NCBI RefSeq assembly: GCF_000300235.2
Contig: NZ_CP004388.1
Span: 3,480,001-3,544,000, forward strand
DNA from: Thalassospira xiamenensis M-5 = DSM 17429
Lineage (GTDB): Bacteria > Pseudomonadota > Alphaproteobacteria > Rhodospirillales > Thalassospiraceae
DNA: 64,000 nucleotides
Direction: 5' to 3'
Shown here: positions 56,357-64,000 of the stretch, piece by piece
Layout of the letters: every line of letters starts with the position of its first letter
Numbering within the stretch: the stretch's first letter is position 1
Notes under the pieces: model-generated
Database searches by the model: none
The model's input: the letters and a program-made list of their open reading frames with translations, nothing else
What the model was told of the DNA's origin: nothing
Program-made: the position numbers and the translations under genes

Positions 56357-57588
56357 GCCAGTATATCCGTGCTGCAATCGATATTGCCGAGAATGGCACA
56401 GCACCCGTTACGAACCCCCGCAAACATGCCCCGCTTTCCAACCGCGGACCTGTCGTTATCTGGAACCTGATCCGGCGGTGCAACCTGACATGCAGGCACT
56501 GCTATGCCTCTGCCGTTGATAAGGATTTTCCCGGTGAGCTAACGACAAAACAGGTTTTCCATACCATGGAAAACCTGCGTGATTTCAATGTTCCGGTATT
56601 GATCCTGTCGGGGGGCGAACCGCTTATGCGACCCGATATTTTTGATATTTCGGCCTATGCCAAAGAACTTGGTTTCTATGTCGCACTGTCGAGCAACGGG
56701 ACCCTGATTGATGATAGAAACATCGATCAGATTGCCGCCGCCAACTATGACTATGTCGGGATCAGTCTGGATGGACTTGGCGCAACACATGATTATTTTC
56801 GCCGTCTTGAAGGCGGTTTTGATCTTGCCCTTCGCGGGGCAAAACTATGCCGTGATGCCGGATTGCCGGTTGGCATTCGTTTCACCATGACCCGCGAAAA
56901 TTATCAGGACCTTGCCGGTCTTCTGGACCTTGTTGAACAGGAAAAGATCGACAAGTTCTATTTCTCGCATCTGAACTATGCCGGTCGCGGTAATCACAAC
57001 CGCAAGGATCACGCATTTTATAATATGACCCGCGAAGCGTTGTTGATGATGTTTTCCCGCTGCGAAGCAGATGTCAAAGCAGGCATCGCGCGCGACTACG
57101 TGACGGGCAACAACGATGCCGACGGGGTTTTCCTGAAATTCTGGATTGACGAACATTACCCCGCAGCATCCAGCCAGATCGGTAAAATGCTGCAACGCTG
57201 GGGCGGGAATGCATCGGGTGTCAATGTTGCCAATATCGATAATCTGGGCAATGTCCATCCCGATACCATGTGGTGGCAGCACACATTGGGCAATGTCCTG
57301 AAACGTCCGTTTTCGGAAATCTGGCAGGATATCAGTGATCCCTTGATGGCCGGGTTAAAACAGCGTCCCCGTCTCGTTCACGGACGCTGCGGCGAATGCC
57401 GGTATCGCGATATTTGCGGCGGCAATACGCGAACGCGCGCCTATCAGTTGACCGGCGATCCTTGGGCCGAAGATCCGGGCTGTTATCTTGATGATGCCGA
57501 ACTTGGCATTGTTGGCGAACATAACCGTCTTGAAACCGTTCCGTTTTCCGCAACCAAACGCCACGGTCAGGTGGAGGTCACATCATGA
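56344..57588 (+). CDS. nirJ: Radical SAM protein NirJ
   Basis: The 414-residue radical SAM enzyme replaces the propionates of the d1 precursor with oxo groups. The [4Fe-4S] motif is RRCNLTCRHCYA (C-x3-C-x2-C), preceded by NRGPVVIWNL. A C-terminal SPASM-like cluster region has CGECRYRDICGGNTRTRA and PGCYL. ILSGGEPLMRPDI is the GGE motif that contacts SAM. It is coupled to nirH (13-base overlap) and to nirN (ATGA). Confidence 0.94.
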   Translation: MLRLSQYIRAAIDIAENGTAPVTNPRKHAPLSNRGPVVIWNLIRRCNLTCRHCYASAVDKDFPGELTTKQVFHTMENLRDFNVPVLILSGGEPLMRPDIFDISAYAKELGFYVALSSNGTLIDDRNIDQIAAANYDYVGISLDGLGATHDYFRRLEGGFDLALRGAKLCRDAGLPVGIRFTMTRENYQDLAGLLDLVEQEKIDKFYFSHLNYAGRGNHNRKDHAFYNMTREALLMMFSRCEADVKAGIARDYVTGNNDADGVFLKFWIDEHYPAASSQIGKMLQRWGGNASGVNVANIDNLGNVHPDTMWWQHTLGNVLKRPFSEIWQDISDPLMAGLKQRPRLVHGRCGECRYRDICGGNTRTRAYQLTGDPWAEDPGCYLDDAELGIVGEHNRLETVPFSATKRHGQVEVTS

Positions 57589-59195
57589 TCCCCATCGTTA
57601 AGCCTGTTCTAGCCAGGATTTGCCTTGGAACGGTATTGGTATCCGGTTTGATCAGCACAACGAACGCGTTTGGCCAAACCGCACTCTCTTCCGCGCAGAT
57701 TGCCGATGCCAATGCGTTATATGCAACGCATTGTGCTGCCTGTCACAATGGTGACCGGTTGGGCGGCATGGGCCCGGCACTTTTGCCCGAAAGCCTTGAA
57801 AAATTGCGGGGCAATGGCATTTCGGATGTCATCCGCGATGGCCGCGTAGCGACACAAATGCCGGCTTTTGGCGAAACTCTTGCAAAGACGGAAATCACGC
57901 TTCTGGCAGACTGGCTGCGGCAACCGATGGACAGGTCGCCTGAATGGGGTATGTCTGAAATCTTACAAAGTCACAACGTCTTTGCCGATCCTGTCGAACT
58001 ACCCGACAAACCGAAATTCAAAAGTGATCCTCTAAACCTGTTCACAATTGTCGAGGCGGGCGATCATCACGTCACGATCCTTGATGGTGACACGTTCGAA
58101 CCCCTTGATCGTTTTCCGACCCGCTTTGCCTTGCATGGCGGGGCAAAATATTCACCGGACGGTCGGTTTGTCTATCTGGCGTCGCGTGATGGATGGGTCC
58201 AGATGTATGACCTTTATTCCCTGCAAACCGTTGCTGAAATCCGGGTCGGCCTGAATACGCGAAATGTGGCGGTATCCGATGACGGCCGATATGTGATGGC
58301 GGGCAACATGCTGCCGCACAATCTGGTTCTGCTGGATGCACGGGATCTGACACCAATACGCGAGTTCGCCGTTATCGGTGATGATGGCAAATCATCGCGT
58401 GTTTCGGCGGTCTATACCGCCCCTCCGCGCCATAGCTTTATCGTCGCCCTGAAAGACCTGCCCGAAGTTTGGGAAATTTCCTATGCCGATGATCCACGTC
58501 CGGTCTATCCCGGTTTCGTTCATAACTACGAAGCCAATATGGTCGAAGCACTGGACGTTCAGAACGGCCCTTTTCCGGTAAGGCGTATTCATCTTGATGA
58601 TGGTCTGGATGATTTCTTTTTCGATCAGGATTATCGCCACCTGATCGGGGCGGCGCGCAATGGCCGCGATGGGCAGGTAATCAATCTGAATGTCGGCCGA
58701 AAGGTGGCCGACATTGCCTTGGAAGGTATGCCCCATCTTGGTTCGGGCATCACCTTTAACTATCAGGGCCATTCGGTGCTGGCGACACCGCACCTGAAAG
58801 ATTCCAAAATCAGTGTGATCGACATGGAAAGCTGGCAGACCATCAAAACCATCGAAACAAAAGGCCCCGGTTTTTTCACGCGCAGCCATGACAACACGCC
58901 TTATGCCTGGGTCGATGTATTCTTTGGCCCGGACAAGGATGTTGTCCATATCATCGATAAACGCACCCTCGAAATCGTCAAAACGCTCCGCCCCGAACCC
59001 GGCAAGGTCGCGGCCCATGTCGAATTTGACCGCAGCGGCAAACACGCGCTGCTGTCGATCTGGGACGATGACGGTGCAATCATCGTTTACGATGCCCAAA
59101 CATTCGAGGAAATCAAACGCATCCCGATGAAAAAGCCGGTTGGGAAATATAATGTTTTCAACAAAATCACCTATTCCGCCGGCACCAGTCACTAA
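57585..59195 (+). CDS. nirN: NirN, heme d1 dehydrogenase / NirS-like cytochrome
   Basis: The 536-residue periplasmic protein has a signal peptide (about 29 residues), an N-terminal heme c domain with CAACH (about residue 50), and a C-terminal propeller like that of NirS. NirN carries out the last step of heme d1 synthesis (dehydrogenation of a propionate) and helps pass d1 to NirS. The heme c Met region is RVATQMPAFGETL. The last gene of the nir operon. Confidence 0.93.
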   Translation: MIPIVKPVLARICLGTVLVSGLISTTNAFGQTALSSAQIADANALYATHCAACHNGDRLGGMGPALLPESLEKLRGNGISDVIRDGRVATQMPAFGETLAKTEITLLADWLRQPMDRSPEWGMSEILQSHNVFADPVELPDKPKFKSDPLNLFTIVEAGDHHVTILDGDTFEPLDRFPTRFALHGGAKYSPDGRFVYLASRDGWVQMYDLYSLQTVAEIRVGLNTRNVAVSDDGRYVMAGNMLPHNLVLLDARDLTPIREFAVIGDDGKSSRVSAVYTAPPRHSFIVALKDLPEVWEISYADDPRPVYPGFVHNYEANMVEALDVQNGPFPVRRIHLDDGLDDFFFDQDYRHLIGAARNGRDGQVINLNVGRKVADIALEGMPHLGSGITFNYQGHSVLATPHLKDSKISVIDMESWQTIKTIETKGPGFFTRSHDNTPYAWVDVFFGPDKDVVHIIDKRTLEIVKTLRPEPGKVAAHVEFDRSGKHALLSIWDDDGAIIVYDAQTFEEIKRIPMKKPVGKYNVFNKITYSAGTSH

Positions 59196-59205
59196 CACCA
59201 GATCA

Positions 59206-59240
59206 GCCGTCACGCGATGATTTAGCCATCTTGTGACGGC
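59206..59240. terminator. Hairpin between the convergent nir and nor operons
   Basis: Arms GCCGTCAC (59206-59213) and GTGACGGC (59233-59240) with a 19-base loop. There is no T tract on either side, so it may be a weak bidirectional terminator or mRNA 3' end. Confidence 0.45.
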
Positions 59241-59253
59241 GTGAAGATACGCC

Positions 59254-59619
59254 CTAGTGGCTTGAGAAAATCACCGCCCCCTGTGCGGCCAGAACACCGG
59301 CAAAAATCACAATAAGAAAGGCAACAAACAATCCATGCCATCCGGCCGCGGATGGCCCAAGCCCAAGATAGTATCGCAAGATCAACCATGCCTTAAAGCT
59401 ACCCACAGCCATAATAATTGTGGCTGGCACCAGACCAAGCATCGTGGCTGTGCGTTCTTCTCCCACAAGCGCAAGGACCAGTGACAGGATGGTCGTGCTG
59501 GTTGCGATCAGCCAGACCAGAATTGCTGTTCGCATCGATAAAGCCTGCGTGTCGCAAGATTTGCCAACATTCCTTACGACATCATCGGATTTCGCACTGA
59601 TGGTACAATGATGGTCCAT
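59254..59619 (-). CDS. norF: NorF-type membrane protein
   Basis: The 121-residue protein has three helices (about 32-50, 56-75 and 95-117), as in cytochrome-oxidase subunit IV-like NorF. NorF is the last gene of norCBQDEF and supports full nitric-oxide reductase activity. GAGG precedes the ATG ending at 59619. A 35-residue hydrophilic N-terminal extension is present. Confidence 0.85.
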   Translation of the reverse strand: MDHHCTISAKSDDVVRNVGKSCDTQALSMRTAILVWLIATSTTILSLVLALVGEERTATMLGLVPATIIMAVGSFKAWLILRYYLGLGPSAAGWHGLFVAFLIVIFAGVLAAQGAVIFSSH

Positions 59620-59626
59620 GATTACC

Positions 59627-60247
59627 TCATCGCAACAGATAGATCACAGGAAAGACCAGCACCCAAACCATATCGATCATATGCCAGAAGGCGGCACCGG
59701 TTTCGATGTTGGTTAAATTGGGCCAAATGGAAACAATCCCCAAAAGACCAAGCCCCATCACCACATGCAGCGCATGAAAACCGGTGATGAGATAGTAAAG
59801 CGTGAAGAACGTACTGCTTTCCAAACCGATCCCGGCATCGATTTTACTGCTATATTCCAGCAGTTTTATGATCAGGAAAACGATGCCCAGAATTGCAGTT
59901 GCCGCCATCCAGCCCCGACACCGCAAAACAGCATTTTGGCGTATGGCATGAACGGCGAACACCGCGAACAGACCGCTTGTCAGTAAAACAACCGTATTAA
60001 GCCCGCCCATAACACGATCAAGACGCAGTTGATCCGCCGCAAACCCAGACGGGTCGCCAATTCTTGCCGCGGAAAATGTCAGCAGAAAAGCCCCGAAAAC
60101 AACCAACTCCGACAGGATCAGGACCCACATCAACGGATGCCCGGGCAAGGCTTCAAGCCCGCCCCAGGCATCAGCCCCGGCAGAAGAAGTTACCGATACA
60201 CTGTGCTGATCACTTTCATTCGCGGTCGAGCTATCATGTTGTGCCAT
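59627..60247 (-). CDS. norE: NorE, cytochrome c oxidase subunit III-like protein
   Basis: The 206-residue five-helix protein resembles subunit III of heme-copper oxidases: LMWVLILSELVVFGAFL, LNTVVLLTSGLFAVFAVHAIRQ, TLYYLITGFHALHVVMGLGLL and AAFWHMIDMVWVLVFPVIYLL. It helps activity or stability of the nitric oxide reductase. I chose the ATG ending at 60247 because AGGA lies just before it; a second ATG seven codons upstream is possible. Confidence 0.88.
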   Translation of the reverse strand: MAQHDSSTANESDQHSVSVTSSAGADAWGGLEALPGHPLMWVLILSELVVFGAFLLTFSAARIGDPSGFAADQLRLDRVMGGLNTVVLLTSGLFAVFAVHAIRQNAVLRCRGWMAATAILGIVFLIIKLLEYSSKIDAGIGLESSTFFTLYYLITGFHALHVVMGLGLLGIVSIWPNLTNIETGAAFWHMIDMVWVLVFPVIYLLR

Positions 60248-60282
60248 ATTTTCCTGACGAGCTTGCATATTATCACCCGTTT

Positions 60283-62250
60283 TCAAGATACAAGCTGGCG
60301 ATAGATACGTGGTAAGGCCGCCGGAAGGTTTTCCAGCTTGCTGACAATTGCGTGCCCGCCTGCCCCAAAGATATAGGGGAAGTAATCCTGTGCCCTTTGA
60401 TCGACCGTTACACCGAAAAGGCCAAGCCCTGCCTTTCGGCATTCACGTACCGCACGGCGGCTATCCTCTATGCCGTAGCGACCTTCGTAATGGTCGATAT
60501 CATTTGGCTTGCCATCCGTGATTACCAGCATCAACCGGTGTTGGTGCGGTCGATCCCCCAACAGCTTTCCAACATGGCGGATGGCAGCCCCCAACCGCGT
60601 GTAATACCCTGGACGGAGCTTCTGTATCCGGTCCTGCGTAGAACGTGACCATTCCTCGTCGAAGATCTTGATCGCATTAATACGCACCCAATCCCGACGA
60701 CGTGATGTAAAGCTGAAGATACCAAACTCGTCCCCACATGCATCCAGCCCACCAGCCAGCACCGAAAGCGCCTGCTTTTCAACATCGAGAACCCGTTGAT
60801 CCTGTATCCAGGCATCGGTCGACAATGATACATCGACCAGTACCGCAACCGACAAATCGCGTGCCCGTCGAACCGTGTTCAGATAAAGCCTGTCGCTGAG
60901 TTCTCCACTGCCTTTCTGGTCACAGCGGGCGCGCACCAATGCTTCGAGATCAAGCTCGCTTCCATCACTTTGCGCGCGCAGAATTTCATGGCGCGGCCGA
61001 AACGCTTCGAATTGGCGGCGAACCTGGCGGATTTGTCGCCGTTCGGTTTCACCCGGATGCCAGACATCACACTCACTGACTTTTTCATCACCGGATTGCA
61101 TGACGACTTTGCAGAAATCCGGGCGATACGATTGATGACGGTAATCCCATTCCGGATAGGTCCATTCACCAATCACGCGTCCTTCATCAGCTTCGCGTGG
61201 CGGCAGATCCAGATCGAAACGCAATTTGGTTGCCGCTTTGCGTTTGCAGTCGGAAATTTCCATTTCGTCAAGCTCGTCAGCCGCTTTCTTTGCATCCTGC
61301 TCGTCCTCGTCATCCATCGGCCGATTGACATTGACCATCTCGGCTATCGAAAGGATTTTTTCAAACCGGTTTAATGCGAGGGGATCATTGCGACCAGCCT
61401 GATCATTCTTGCGTCGACGAGCGCGTTTTTTACGTTCCTGACTGCCGTCTGACGAATTTCCATCCTCGTCCGTGTCGGTATTGGCAACACGACCAGCCGT
61501 TCCGGAACACATGGCTTCCCCCCAAAGTGGAACGGGAAGGAATGGCGAATAACGATGCGATTGCAAACCCGCAACACTGACCATCGCAGCAATATCAACA
61601 CCTGTGCCGACGGCGTTAACAACGGGCCACAAATCATTTTCATCCTGTTGCCCTACACCCATAAGAATCCGCAGAACGCATTCTTCAACCTGTTGTTCGA
61701 CACGGGGCAAAGGACGCACCGGCCGCAACACAAGAAACGCGTCATACAGGCGTTGACGCAAACCGATGATGCCGGGGAAATGGCGACATACATCTTGATC
61801 GGTTTGCCGTGCCCGGGAAAGTCGCATGATATCGACCAATAAGGGGCTTTGCGCAACGTCCAGCGAAATGGCTTGTGGTACCGAAACCGCGAACCATGCC
61901 ATCAGCCAGATATAAAAATCACGGTTAAGATCACGGGACGGAAACAGTGAAATGGACGCGGGCAGCTTTACCGATGCCTCGTTCATTTCGGCCATCGTGA
62001 TCTGTTCATCCACCAGACCAATCCGTTGCCGCCAGCGTAGCCGATGCCCCGAAACCCGTTTATCAATCTGGGCAAATTCCAACGCCGGGTCGCCACCAAG
62101 GGTGCGAAAAATCACCGGCAAATGACCGCGCAATTCAGCAAACGTGATCGCGTGTTCAACATGATCGCGATAGCTTTCCTGATTGCGTGATGCAATCCGG
62201 TGCCAGATCATGCCGACCTGTTCTTCGAATTCCAGAAAATCGAAACTCAT
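60283..62250 (-). CDS. norD: NorD, VWA-domain activator of nitric oxide reductase
   Basis: The 655-residue cytoplasmic protein has a von Willebrand A domain at the C-terminus (about 460-650) with the MIDAS motif VAVLVDVSLSTD (D-x-S-x-S) and the later VITDGKPND. It works with the MoxR-type ATPase NorQ to insert metal into or mature NorB. The middle segment (about 255-335) is low-complexity and charged (TDEDGNSSDGSQERKKRARRR). The start at the second ATG (ending 62250) has GGAGG at a proper distance. Confidence 0.9.
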   Translation of the reverse strand: MSFDFLEFEEQVGMIWHRIASRNQESYRDHVEHAITFAELRGHLPVIFRTLGGDPALEFAQIDKRVSGHRLRWRQRIGLVDEQITMAEMNEASVKLPASISLFPSRDLNRDFYIWLMAWFAVSVPQAISLDVAQSPLLVDIMRLSRARQTDQDVCRHFPGIIGLRQRLYDAFLVLRPVRPLPRVEQQVEECVLRILMGVGQQDENDLWPVVNAVGTGVDIAAMVSVAGLQSHRYSPFLPVPLWGEAMCSGTAGRVANTDTDEDGNSSDGSQERKKRARRRKNDQAGRNDPLALNRFEKILSIAEMVNVNRPMDDEDEQDAKKAADELDEMEISDCKRKAATKLRFDLDLPPREADEGRVIGEWTYPEWDYRHQSYRPDFCKVVMQSGDEKVSECDVWHPGETERRQIRQVRRQFEAFRPRHEILRAQSDGSELDLEALVRARCDQKGSGELSDRLYLNTVRRARDLSVAVLVDVSLSTDAWIQDQRVLDVEKQALSVLAGGLDACGDEFGIFSFTSRRRDWVRINAIKIFDEEWSRSTQDRIQKLRPGYYTRLGAAIRHVGKLLGDRPHQHRLMLVITDGKPNDIDHYEGRYGIEDSRRAVRECRKAGLGLFGVTVDQRAQDYFPYIFGAGGHAIVSKLENLPAALPRIYRQLVS

Positions 62251-62266
62251 CATCGCCTCCCGGCTG

Positions 62267-63076
62267 TCAGCCCCGGATAATCCCGATGGCCTCGCGAAGG
62301 CCCGCCTTGATATCCGCATCATCCGACAGTGGTTCGATGATGGCCGCATTGATGGCGTCATCAAATGCTACATTGGCCATCAGAAGCGTCGCGCCATAGA
62401 CCAGCAACCGGGTTGAAACAGCTTCTTCAAGATCAATACCGGTAAGCTTGCGAATATTGCCCGCAATGCGCACCAGAAGGGCTGCCCGTTCAACATCGAT
62501 CCCGGTTTCACGCATGATGACCGCTTTTTCGGTTTCCGCGTCCGGGAAATCGAACTCGACGGCCAGAAAACGCTGTCGGGTCGATGGTTTAAGCTGCTTC
62601 AGAAGGTTCTGGTAACCGGGGTTATAGGACACCACCAGCATGAAATTGGCAGGAGCTTCAAGCATCTCGCCCGTCCGGTCTAGCGGCAACAGACGCCGAT
62701 CATCCGTCAACGGATGAAGGACCACCGTCACGTCCTTGCGCGCCTCCACCACCTCATCAAGATAGCAGATACCACCGTGCCGGACCGCACGTGTCAACGG
62801 ACCATCCACCCAAACCGTTTCCCCGCCCTTGATCAGATAGCGCCCCGTCAGATCCGCAGCGGTCAAATCGTCATGGCAGGAAACGGTATAAAGCGGAACG
62901 CCCAGCTTTGCAGCCATATGGGATACAAAACGTGTTTTCCCGCAACCGGTCGGTCCCTTTAACAACAAGGGCAGATGCTGCTGCCAGGCTGTTTCAAACA
63001 GCTGCTGTTCGTTGCCGGTAGACTGATAATAAGGAACGTCTTGCTGGGCGAGTACGTCTTTAAGAGCGGTCTGCAT
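62267..63076 (-). CDS. norQ: NorQ, MoxR-type AAA+ ATPase
   Basis: The 269-residue MoxR-family AAA+ ATPase has Walker A LLLKGPTGCGKTRFV, Walker B ICYLDEVVEA, sensor 1 LVVSYNPGYQN and the arginine finger region STRQRFLAVEF. It pairs with NorD as a chaperone that matures the NorB iron site. The ATG ending at 63076 is behind AAGGAG. It is the second gene after norB in this window, with a hairpin between them. Confidence 0.93.
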   Translation of the reverse strand: MQTALKDVLAQQDVPYYQSTGNEQQLFETAWQQHLPLLLKGPTGCGKTRFVSHMAAKLGVPLYTVSCHDDLTAADLTGRYLIKGGETVWVDGPLTRAVRHGGICYLDEVVEARKDVTVVLHPLTDDRRLLPLDRTGEMLEAPANFMLVVSYNPGYQNLLKQLKPSTRQRFLAVEFDFPDAETEKAVIMRETGIDVERAALLVRIAGNIRKLTGIDLEEAVSTRLLVYGATLLMANVAFDDAINAAIIEPLSDDADIKAGLREAIGIIRG

Positions 63077-63111
63077 TTGAATGCTCCTTGGAAAATGGGG
63101 AGGCCGAAAAT

Positions 63112-63148
63112 GACAACGACCGGTCGCGGGAACCAACCGGTCGTTGTC
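63112..63148 (-). terminator. Intercistronic hairpin between norB and norQ
   Basis: A perfect 13-bp stem, GACAACGACCGGT (63112-63124) and ACCGGTCGTTGTC (63136-63148), with an 11-base loop lies 56 bases after the norB stop. No T tract follows. It may protect norCB mRNA from 3' decay and lower expression of norQDEF. Confidence 0.7.
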
Positions 63149-63204
63149 CGCCATGTGTCGTCATGGAAGAGAGCATGAAATCGAACACACAGACTTGATT
63201 GCCG

Positions 63205-64000
<796 letters not shown>

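Overview
The window reads as a chromosomal piece of a free-living Gram-negative alphaproteobacterium. Gene content and protein style (MlaA/MlaC pair, SahR-type regulator, soxBDAG, nirSECFDLGHJN in the Paracoccus order, norBQDEF) suggest Rhodospirillales, probably Thalassospira or a close relative. The genus is an inference from memory of such proteins, not a database result. Codon use is even throughout, except for one AT-richer gene at 9885-10643 and an IS at 16146-17651.

Layout. 0-14 kb holds ordinary housekeeping and metabolism: a degenerate EAL protein, an SNase-like secreted protein, an EamA exporter with a divergent LysR regulator, an aldo/keto reductase, a long aminopeptidase P, a short-chain dehydrogenase, a TauE-type permease, a MauJ-like orphan, PrmA and a UvrD/PcrA helicase. 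14-19.5 kb is rearranged: two distantly similar small proteins (one with EF hands), each followed by a convergent clc 3' end (one only a 135-bp fragment), and an IS1182-type element inserted into the terminator in front of the intact CLC transporter gene. 19.8-31 kb carries a Bcr/CflA exporter, a methionine-recycling operon (sahR-metF-metH split in two genes) behind a clear palindromic operator, mlaA-mlaC, and EttA. 31-40.5 kb carries a sodium symporter with its DUF4212 partner, a cNMP/CBS/nucleotidyltransferase protein and an exonuclease; then modABC behind a perfect ModE-type palindrome with a one-domain ModE regulator; then a 2-hydroxyacid dehydrogenase. 40.7-45.9 kb is the tetrahydrofolate-dependent sarcosine oxidase operon soxBDAG. 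45.9-47.0 kb is non-coding and repeat-rich.

47-64 kb is a denitrification island. Three Crp/Fnr-type regulators and a CbiX-type chelatase lie divergent from nirSECFDLGHJN (cytochrome cd1 nitrite reductase and the full heme d1 pathway). This nir operon runs tail to tail into norB-norQ-norD-norE-norF; norB is cut by the window end. Fnr/Dnr-type boxes of the TTGAT-N4-ATCAA kind precede nirS, the chelatase gene and the second regulator. Strong hairpins separate the catalytic genes (nirS, norB) from the accessory genes behind them. Molybdate uptake (modABC) may feed the molybdoenzymes that usually accompany denitrification, but no nitrate reductase is in the window.

I found no tRNA, rRNA, CRISPR array, prophage or obvious defence system. 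The most unusual features are the clc/IS1182 rearrangement, the palindromes at the mla, mod and sah promoters, the intercistronic hairpins of the nir and nor operons, and the triple Crp/Fnr set beside a dedicated chelatase.
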